This document shows, piece by piece, positions 1-6,900 of a DNA stretch of 7,074 nt (position 1 is the first letter of the stretch; each line of letters opens with the position of its first letter). Source of the stretch: Candidatus Woesearchaeota archaeon. Lineage in GTDB: Archaea > Nanobdellota > Nanobdellia > Woesearchaeales > WALR01. Under the pieces are notes generated by a model that ran no database searches, was not told the origin of the DNA, and saw nothing but the letters and a program-made list of their open reading frames with translations. The translations under genes were made by a program, and so were the position numbers. The DNA is taken from positions 1-7,074 of the forward strand of contig WALR01000047.1 of assembly GCA_015522765.1 (NCBI GenBank), read 5' to 3'.

Positions 1-2
1 TT

Positions 3-1643
3 CTTAGTCAGGTTCAGGAGGGTGAGCGCATTCTTGAGCGTGCGAGACAATCTGAAGACAGGGTTATGGAAAGCCTTATTCTCAAATGGGTTCAGGGGGC
101 TATTGATGAAGAGACCCTGAGGGGAGACCTTGACAGTATAGGTGCAGGGGAATACTATGAACATCTCATTAACCTTAAGAAGATGCTTAGTGATAAGAAG
201 TTGATAAGGCTGTTGATGGATATAAGTAAAGAGCAGGAAGAGCTAATAAAGAAACTTCAAAATTCACTTGGGGAGATGAAGGGCGTGGATGTTCCCGCCC
301 TTCTGGCGCCTATCCGCAGGTGCATCTCCCTGATAAATTCTGTTAAGAAGAGCTACCCTCAGCTTTTGAAAAAAGAGACGCTTCCTGATAAGCTAATGGA
401 GCTTTTGAAGAATCTTTCACTGCTAAGAAAGTCCCTTATTAAGGTGCATAGCTATGAGAAGGACCTGCTCATAGGAATAAGAAATGGTGACGCATATCTG
501 CGCATCAACCGTCATGTCCTGGATATAGCAGAGGAGGTGGCTAAGGGATACGAAGGATTAATTTTGAAGATTAAGTTGTTGAGTATTAAGAAGGGTGGAA
601 TTCTGGACGATAAGGGATATTCCGCTCTTCACCATCTCCTGGGGCTTGAGCTGCGCCTGAGAGAGGAGAAGAAGATTCCTGAATCACTCTCTTTAATGTT
701 TGAGAAGCTTGATATGGAGGGGCTCTTTGCCAATATGCGTACTGACGGCTATGAAGGGTTCCTTAAAAAATGGAATGCCACTGAGAAGCTTAAGTCGGTG
801 TCGAATATTCTTAAGGAGATAGCCCTGCTTAAGAGGGGGATGAACGACCGGTCGACGAGTTCTATCTATCATGATGAACGCTCGGAAAAGGTAGCCAAAA
901 GAATGGTGGCAGTTGTCTTCCTATTGGCTATGCTGTTACCGCTCCTTTATGTTGCAAGCACATTAATTCCTCACAGGGTGAACTTCGCTAAGAACCATGC
1001 ACTTGCATATGAGGCAATATTATCCGTTGATAGTTATAAGCCCGGGAGCATCGCCCCTGAAGACATTAATATGCTTGAGAGGAATGCGAAGTTCAATAAT
1101 AAGCCTGTGAAGATAGAGCGTGGCTGGACTGGTAAACACTCATTCTACCGTATAAAAACAGGGGACAGGTCGGCAGAATTATCCAAAAGGCTTAAAGGAA
1201 TGAATCCTGAGAGCAAGAATTACCAGAAGCTGCTGGCGAGGCTTATTCTTGCGCAGCTCCACGAGAGGCATTATAGGGATGCGTTTGAAAGCCTGAGGAG
1301 CTTTCACACCTCCGGAAGGACATATGACTCATCAATTGACGCTCTCCTGCTTGGATTTAAACTTGCGGCAGAGGATATTCACAATGAGCCCCACCCCAGG
1401 ACGATGAATGAGCTGCGCGGGATGGCAGATGCCCAGTACGCATACGCACTCATCCTGAAGCAGTACTACCTCAACAGGGTCAATGTTCAGGGTAATCTCA
1501 TGGTCACGCGTTATGAGGTGTTAACAGCATTGAGTAAGGCGGCAGACACCTATAAGTATCTAATGCGCATGGGTGATAAAAGGAGTAGAACAGCTTCTAA
1601 CCTTAGAGAAATTAAAACACTGCAGTTTACCTTACGCAGATAA
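3..1643 (+). CDS. Single-pass membrane protein with large helical cytoplasmic region, function unknown (5'-partial)
   Basis: I do not recognise this family. The first ATG in the window is at 66, but the same frame is open to the left edge and reads as a charged amphipathic helix (LSQVQEGERILERARQSEDRV) running straight into it. No good Shine-Dalgarno precedes 66, so the true start probably lies outside. Counting from the ATG at 66 (525 aa), residues 1-275 are Leu/Lys/Glu-rich and predicted helical or coiled coil. Residues about 281-301 form one hydrophobic membrane segment (VAVVFLLAMLLPLLYVASTL). It is preceded by Arg/Lys (ERSEKVAKRM), which by the positive-inside rule puts the N-terminal region in the cytoplasm and residues 302-525 outside. 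The external part has TPR-like helix pairs (about 388-415, LARLILAQLHERHYRDAFESL; perhaps 457-501), a tentative call. It ends in TAA, 6 bp from the stop of the convergent minus-strand gene. A role in envelope organisation beside the surface-protein operon is only a guess. Confidence 0.85.
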   Translation, partial: LSQVQEGERILERARQSEDRVMESLILKWVQGAIDEETLRGDLDSIGAGEYYEHLINLKKMLSDKKLIRLLMDISKEQEELIKKLQNSLGEMKGVDVPALLAPIRRCISLINSVKKSYPQLLKKETLPDKLMELLKNLSLLRKSLIKVHSYEKDLLIGIRNGDAYLRINRHVLDIAEEVAKGYEGLILKIKLLSIKKGGILDDKGYSALHHLLGLELRLREEKKIPESLSLMFEKLDMEGLFANMRTDGYEGFLKKWNATEKLKSVSNILKEIALLKRGMNDRSTSSIYHDERSEKVAKRMVAVVFLLAMLLPLLYVASTLIPHRVNFAKNHALAYEAILSVDSYKPGSIAPEDINMLERNAKFNNKPVKIERGWTGKHSFYRIKTGDRSAELSKRLKGMNPESKNYQKLLARLILAQLHERHYRDAFESLRSFHTSGRTYDSSIDALLLGFKLAAEDIHNEPHPRTMNELRGMADAQYAYALILKQYYLNRVNVQGNLMVTRYEVLTALSKAADTYKYLMRMGDKRSRTASNLREIKTLQFTLRR

Positions 1644-1649
1644 CTGGCA

Positions 1650-2726
1650 TTAATTTAGAGATTGTCTTATAATCTCCGAGGGAGGTATTTCTCCTTCTCC
1701 CAGCCCCACCTTTACCCCATCTTTAGTAATCAGGACCGGATCTTCATCTCTCCTCCTGAGGAGTTCTCTTATCCTTTCCTCCACCACCCTGAGCATCCTT
1801 ACGAGACGGTTTATCTCTTCAATCTTCTCCTTATTATTCTCATACTGATTTAAGAGCAGCTTAATCTTCTTAAGAATCCTCAATGCGAGATCCTTGTTCT
1901 TCCTTACGAGGTCTTCCTCCTTTATCCCTGCCTTTAAGTCCCTGAGCAGAACCTTCTTTTCCTCATTCTTTATCAGTCCCGCAATCCTGATATTCTCCTT
2001 AATCTTCAGGAAGACGCTGTTCATTGTCCCCCCATCCATCCACCGCTCCAGCTCTTCTTTTTTCCGGGCGTCCTTTTCCGCACTCCCTTTGATACTCATT
2101 GTCTTGGCAATGGCCGATGACCATTCATTAATATCCCTCTCTGCTTCTTCATGGTTCCTGCTCAGCTGGTTAACGAGATGCGCCTGGCTCTCTACCAGCA
2201 TTCCAATATCTCCTGCCAGCTTCTTAATATCCCCCTCGTCAGGGGCGAAGTACTCCTTGATAACATCCTTCGCAATGGGAAGCTCCCCTAATCTCCTGGC
2301 CTTCTCTTTGAGAGGCATGCTCTCAGATGTAAGCACCTCCCTTATCTTGTCGGTTATCTTAAGCTCTTTACTGATTATCAGGAATGCCGTCTCATTAACC
2401 TCTTTAAGCTCCTTCACTATTCTCTTGATAATCTCCTTCCATCTCTGTATGAGCCCTGCCCTCGTAGTTATTGTCCCCTCCTCAAAGGATATTCCCCTCT
2501 TGATAACCTTCTCAAGAAATTTTAGCTCTTCAGCCTTGAGAAGTCCGCTTTTCTTCATGTTCTCAAGGAGAACATAATCATCTACTCTGCTGTTCATAAA
2601 GAATGTTGATTCCTCTGCACTGCTCTTCACGACGATTAAGGCGAGACTATTAATCTTATTAACACACTCCTTGAGTTCCTCAAACCTGTCCTCCAGTTTT
2701 CCTATACCATCTTTTTCGTCCTTCAT
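1650..2726 (-). CDS. Soluble charged helical/coiled-coil protein, function unknown
   Basis: This 358-residue protein belongs to no family I recognise. It has no signal peptide or membrane segment and is very rich in Lys, Glu, Arg and Leu. Heptad-like helices run about 8-30, 60-130 and most clearly 255-325 (for example KIKLLLNQYENNKEKIEEIN). A short non-helical tail follows (330-358, with VLITKDGVKVGLGEGE, which could form a beta hairpin). It is likely a cytoplasmic structural or scaffold protein. The start at 2726 is chosen because GGAGG lies just before it and a TATA-like box lies 22 nt upstream. The Met at residue 44 is a possible but less supported alternative. It lies 45 bp downstream of the Ig-like membrane protein gene on the same strand, so it may be read both from its own promoter and as the last gene of that operon. 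Its end abuts a convergent gene. An antisense ORF over 1894-2577 is a shadow of this gene. Confidence 0.85.
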   Translation of the reverse strand: MKDEKDGIGKLEDRFEELKECVNKINSLALIVVKSSAEESTFFMNSRVDDYVLLENMKKSGLLKAEELKFLEKVIKRGISFEEGTITTRAGLIQRWKEIIKRIVKELKEVNETAFLIISKELKITDKIREVLTSESMPLKEKARRLGELPIAKDVIKEYFAPDEGDIKKLAGDIGMLVESQAHLVNQLSRNHEEAERDINEWSSAIAKTMSIKGSAEKDARKKEELERWMDGGTMNSVFLKIKENIRIAGLIKNEEKKVLLRDLKAGIKEEDLVRKNKDLALRILKKIKLLLNQYENNKEKIEEINRLVRMLRVVEERIRELLRRRDEDPVLITKDGVKVGLGEGEIPPSEIIRQSLN

Positions 2727-2771
2727 ATCCTCCCCCCTTGTTTTATCATATTTATATCTTTTGAACGCATC
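2727..2771 (-). promoter_or_regulatory. Archaeal BRE/TATA-like promoter of the coiled-coil protein gene
   Basis: The only intergenic gap of note in the window is 45 bp. Read on the minus strand it contains an A-rich, BRE-like stretch (CAAAAG) directly followed by ATATAAATA. The core TATAAATA occupies 2749-2756 and is centred about 26-27 nt upstream of the ATG at 2726. Archaeal TATA boxes usually sit about 26 nt upstream of the transcription start, so this box would predict a start at or next to the ATG, giving a leaderless or nearly leaderless mRNA. The box is visible in the sequence. Its use as a promoter is inferred. Confidence 0.5.
2729..2737 (-). promoter_or_regulatory. Shine-Dalgarno-like GGGGGGAGG before the coiled-coil gene
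   Basis: On the minus strand GGGGGGAGG is followed by AT and then the ATG at 2726. The match to the archaeal anti-SD (GGAGG) is perfect, but the spacing to the ATG is only 2 nt, shorter than usual. It supports the choice of start. If transcription begins where the adjacent TATA box predicts, however, this motif would not be in the mRNA from that promoter. It would act only on a read-through transcript from the upstream operon. Confidence 0.45.
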
Positions 2772-3950
2772 CTACTTCCTCCTTGAGAAGTAGACCCACC
2801 AACCAGCATTGAGCATGACGAGGACTCCTATTATTAGGTATAAGTACTCCTCCCGGAAGCCTGTCCCTGTCCCTGCAACAACCTCTCCTGTAACCCCAAC
2901 TATCTCTGTCTTTATCCTGTCCTCTTCCACCCTAGTCTTTATATCCCTTGTCGCGCTTTTATTCTCATAGCTAAGTATAAGCTTTCCAAGGTAGAGCCCC
3001 TTATCAACCCCTGATGTATCCCAGTAGGCAGTCATCTCCTTCTTCTCCCTCGCCTTAAAGCTCTCCGGCTGGCTCTTTATGTCAGCCACTGACTCGCCCT
3101 TCATGTCTTTAAGGAGCATCCTGCTCACAGCATCCCTCACCTTTGAGTTTGCTATGTTCTCCACAAGTATATTGAACTTAGCAATCTCGCCGAGCTTAAA
3201 GTTGTTCACATAGATGTCAAGCGGCACAAGGAAGAATTTTCCCAGGAGGAATGATGACGACGCCTTTGCGGTCTTCCCGTTGTAGTGCATGACCGCAAAT
3301 GCCTTATACACGCCGGGCCCGGCAGTCTTCTTCCACTCTGCGTAAAGCTCCTTCTTTGTCTCGCCCTCTATCATCTCACTGTTCGTCTTTACCTCTGCTA
3401 TCTTCCTGTTATCGCTGTCAAAGATGACTATCGTTACCCTGCCGTTAAATCCCTCTTTCCCGAGGCTGTTCACCTCGACGAAGAACACCACCTTGTCCTC
3501 CTTTTCCACATACATCTCTGTCAGCCTTATCGTTGCATATTTTCCGGGATAGGGGACAAGAACCCTCACCTGTGATGCGACGGCAAGGTTCGCGCCCACC
3601 GTCATCCCACCTCCAGAACTTCCGCTGTTTATCTCTCTGGCGACAATCTCGCCTGTCTGCGTCCCCGGAGGCAGCTTATCAGGAAGGCTTATGGTGTAGC
3701 CCACGCTGACCTCATTATCACTCTTCTTTATGTTCATTTTTTCCCTTTCCACCTTTAAGTAATCTTTAAGGGCGCCCTTCGGGTAGAGCGCAATGCTCAT
3801 ATCCTTGTGTTCGTTATTGACAATCTTAAGAGTTATCGAGGTGCTCATCCCTGGCTGGAAGTCAAGCGTTACCCTGCCCGGGCTTATCCCCAGGGCTGCC
3901 GCTGTTCCCATCCCTATCAACAGTGCCAGTATTATTGCTATTGCTCTCAT
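2772..3950 (-). CDS. Secreted Ig-like domain protein with C-terminal membrane anchor (WxLIP/DUF916-like architecture)
   Basis: This is a 392-residue type I membrane protein displayed outside the cell. Residues 1-19 are a Sec signal peptide (MRAIAIILALLIGMGTAAA) with no lipobox Cys. Ig-like domain 1 (about 22-135) opens with ISPGRVTLDFQPGMSTSITL and then KIVNNEHKDMSI, the strand pattern of PapD/MSP-like and DUF916-like domains. Domains 2 (about 136-235) and 3 (about 240-340) look like duplicates of each other, sharing KKE-x2-A-x-W and G-V/L-Y motifs. A Gly/Thr/Val stalk (345-365) leads to one membrane segment (about 369-388), then SRRK as a cytoplasmic stop-transfer tail. The ATG overlaps the TGA of the upstream surface-glycoprotein gene (ATGA). 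Only a weak SD precedes it, so translation is probably coupled. It has a single N-x-S/T sequon (N330), unlike its neighbour. A role as membrane anchor, chaperone or ligand of the co-expressed large protein is inferred. Its domain order parallels bacterial WxL-interacting proteins, but homology is not shown. Confidence 0.88.
   Translation of the reverse strand: MRAIAIILALLIGMGTAAALGISPGRVTLDFQPGMSTSITLKIVNNEHKDMSIALYPKGALKDYLKVEREKMNIKKSDNEVSVGYTISLPDKLPPGTQTGEIVAREINSGSSGGGMTVGANLAVASQVRVLVPYPGKYATIRLTEMYVEKEDKVVFFVEVNSLGKEGFNGRVTIVIFDSDNRKIAEVKTNSEMIEGETKKELYAEWKKTAGPGVYKAFAVMHYNGKTAKASSSFLLGKFFLVPLDIYVNNFKLGEIAKFNILVENIANSKVRDAVSRMLLKDMKGESVADIKSQPESFKAREKKEMTAYWDTSGVDKGLYLGKLILSYENKSATRDIKTRVEEDRIKTEIVGVTGEVVAGTGTGFREEYLYLIIGVLVMLNAGWWVYFSRRK
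2952..3053 (-). repeat. Protein-level repeat unit, copy 2 (Ig-like domain 3)
   Basis: This encodes residues 300-333 of the Ig-like membrane protein. It contains KKEMTAYW, then GLYLGK and SYENKSA, the counterpart of residues 195-228. The shared pattern is KKE, a hydrophobic residue, x, A, x, W, then a loop, then G-V/L-Y and Y-N/E-x-K-T/S-A. Confidence 0.55.
3267..3368 (-). repeat. Protein-level repeat unit, copy 1 (Ig-like domain 2)
   Basis: This encodes residues 195-228 of the Ig-like membrane protein. It contains KKELYAEW, then GVYKAF and HYNGKTA. It aligns with residues 300-333 at a period of 104 residues up to the Trp (W206 with W310), then 105 after a one-residue gap (G213 with G318, Y215 with Y320, Y223 with Y328, K226 with K331). 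This indicates an old domain duplication; the DNA itself is no longer closely similar. Confidence 0.55.
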
Positions 3951-6900
3951 GTTGGACTCACATAATAACCTGTTATTATTATTCCGGCTGACTTCGCTCC
4001 AGGCGGCTCGTCGACGGGCACCTCTACCTTTATGTCCGCCTCTGCGTAGTCATTTCCGTCAGTGTAGTTGTACCTCTGGATAAGGGGAACCTCGCTAAGG
4101 GTGAAGTTCGTCCAGGCGGTTGTTGCAGAGGAGTAGTTGAAGCTGTCAAGCCCGTTGTGCCTGTCAGCCTTGAACTGGAAATACTCGCTTGGGTACTGCG
4201 CCTGCAGCCAGATATAGCTGGATGCCTTTATAGTGGTGTTTATGTAGCAGTTGCCGTCATTCCTCACTATGAACGGCGGCGGCGAGTCATCAGAGGTGTC
4301 ATTAATATTTGCTATGCCCATGTCTCCGAAGTTCACTGTGCTGTTCTCCAGGCTCAGCATTATCAATGAGCTTATGGTAAAGTTTCTTATTGTCGCGTTC
4401 TCGCTGTAAGCTGTCCCGTCAAATGCCCTCACGGTCCATGTGTAGTAGTAGTTGTCGTCCCAGAAGTAGTTGAGCTCATTGACAAGGGTGTAGTTAAGGA
4501 ATGATATGTTATCGTATTCCCTGTCATCAACAGAGCAGGAGGGATGGCAGTCTATGAATAGGTCGTATGTCACATTGTCCCCGTCAGGGTCTGTGCTCTC
4601 ATTCCAGCTGAACAGGGGGGTCCTGTTGGTTATGCTCGCATTCTCCTCAGGAATGAGAAGCAGTGGTGCTGGTGGTGGGTTGTTGGCAGTAGTGTTGCAG
4701 ACAGCACTGCTGAAGTTTGTCTCAACCAGCTCGTTGTTCCTTGCCTTTATCTCATAGCAGTACTGGGTGTGCGCTGAGAGGTTTAAGTCAATGTACCCCT
4801 GAAGACTTGAATTCCATGGCTGGTCTGCTGCTCCTGGATTAAGCGTTGTCTCGTTGATGTAATGCTCTGTCCCTGCAGGGTTGCTCTTCATGTCAAAGCT
4901 TACATTGCAGTAGTATCCATTGCTTGTATTTCCCTTGCATATCACAGTCGTTATTGACGGTTCCTCCGCAGCCGTGTAGTTGCATGATTCCTGAGAGTAA
5001 CTCCCGTTATTAAGCGAGTTGTCCCTTGCAAACACATTGTAGCAGTAGTGGGTGTTCGGCTGGAGGCTGCTTACATTCACAGGGCTCTCATCAGCAAAGA
5101 ACCCCGCACCAGTCCCGTTCACATAGTAATCCTTAACCCCTGTCGAGATGGTGGTGTTTTTTATCCTCCTGAACTGGATATCATCAACCAAAACAGAATC
5201 TGAAGTGTTATAATAATTTCCGAAGAACCTTATCTTAACATAAGCGGTCCCATCGGGCATCGATGCATAAGACTTGTATCTTCCGTACTCTGTCCAGTTT
5301 GTTGAAACATTATTCCATCCAGGGCCATCACAGCAGGAAATTAGGTCCTTTGATGAATTGTAATAATTGAACTCTATGTAAGACCTTGTCGTCTCCCCAC
5401 TGGTTATCACCCTCTTAAGCCTGAAGGACTCATAATAAATTTCCCCCTCCCTTACAGGGATAAATTCATCCTCCGTGCATGCCTGGTTGATTGCTGTGGG
5501 GGTATGCTGAAGGGAATATCGCCCTTCATATGCGTCGCTGCTGTTCTTTATGTATGCAGTTCCCTCTGCAGAGCAGCTCCAGTTCTCGAGGAGATTGCTG
5601 TCCCATCTCTCAAAGCCGTTGTTGTCGATATCAGTGTAGTAGTTCCCCTCATCGTCGACCTCTTCAAGATAGTAATAGTAATAACTCCCCCTGTCGTCTG
5701 TGTAGGGCCAGCTTATGTTCAGCTCGCATCCCCCTGCTGTGCATTCCTGCTGGGTCCTCTCCACGCTGACATTCACAGGTGCGTATGGCGGTGCTGAATC
5801 ACTCACAAAGGAATCTGTAATAGTAGTGTTAGAGATATCCTCAGCCAGATCATTCATGACTCCTTTTATGAGCGAATCCGGAGCAACAGCTATTGGCTGC
5901 CAATGAAACCATCTGCCTTTGCCGTCTTCATGGAGATATATGGCATTTATATAAGACAGATTAACCTTATTCCTTGCAATCGCAAATGCGCCTGGATGGA
6001 GAACAGTCGCGGCGGAGTGGCTCTCACTATCTTCATTGGTTTCTGACCAGCCGAAATTAAACGAGAATGAATGGGTATTATCAGGTACAAGCTTGTCATC
6101 TCCTGCGGGATCAGTCCCATGCGCATCTATGGGTCGTATATTCTCTATATTGTCATTTCCTTCACTAAATATGGAATACCCTTCATCATATAACTGATTA
6201 AGAAGCGCATATTTTGTGCAGCTCCACGCGGTCTTTATGCAGGCGACTATATCGGGATGATAGGAGTCCACCTCTGATTTTGTAGTTATAGAATCATTTA
6301 TTATAACATTAAACCCAAGATTCTCGAGAGTCGTTACCCAAGATGATTCAGATTGATTCTCTATGACAAGGATGGTGATGGAAGAATTAATCAGGGTGTA
6401 AGGTCCGTCAGAAGCCGAACTTCTGTAAAGATGATGCCTCACCAGACCAGACTGCATGACATCGATAATCTCCTCCTGTGTCAGGGAGCGGTTGTAAATA
6501 TGGACTTCGTCGATGGTGTTATTTGCACTTGCATAAATTGTCAGTTTTCGGCTAGCGTTAGCTATATCTCCAACTGAGGAGATATCTGTACATTGGTTCA
6601 TCACTCCATCTACATATAAGCATACCTTATTAGAATCTCTATTCACAACACCTGCATAATGGTGCCACACACTATCATTTATAGGATTAGAAGAGTACGC
6701 TACTTCTCGTATTGTCCCGTCAGCAATTCCAAACCATATCTTTTCACTTCCAGGGTTCAGCTCATATCTGTATCCTTTATCAGTTGCGTAGCCAGCTCCC
6801 TTATTTATAGGTGCAGGATAGCCCTCCCATGAAGTAGTCTTAAACCACATAGTAACTGTGAAACTGTCATTCTCATTGAAGTTGTAAAGTGACTTTGCAC

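Noticed and set aside
1658..1676. GAGATT / AATCTC hairpin (6-bp stem, 7-nt loop) 14 nt after the stop of the + strand gene, considered as a terminator
   Set aside because: The stem is short, there is no T-run after it on the + strand, and it lies inside the coding end of the minus-strand gene. Archaeal terminators mostly depend on T tracts.
1894..2577. A 227-codon open frame on the + strand, very hydrophobic and Ser/Phe/Leu-rich
   Set aside because: It lies wholly antisense to the coiled-coil gene, and its composition is what the complement of Lys/Glu/Arg-rich codons gives. It is not a membrane protein gene.
66..2726. Possible paralogy of the two helical proteins (for example GFLKKWNATEKLKSV against GLIQRWKEIIKRIV)
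   Set aside because: The resemblance is short and of the kind any Lys/Leu/Glu-rich helices show. No consistent spacing was found along the two proteins.
4441..4460. tagtagtagttgtcgtcc triplet repeat
   Set aside because: This is coding sequence for Asp-Asp-Asn-Tyr-Tyr-Tyr in the third FN3/Ig-like domain, too short to be a repeat element.
5668..5695. Run of TA-rich trinucleotides (agtaatagtaataa), considered as a microsatellite
   Set aside because: It simply encodes five consecutive tyrosines in an FN3 strand with mixed TAT/TAC codons, and the repeat is imperfect.
5491..5906. Several short + strand open frames, some Cys-rich
   Set aside because: They are antisense to the large surface protein, overlap each other in different frames, and have no RBS or recognisable domain.
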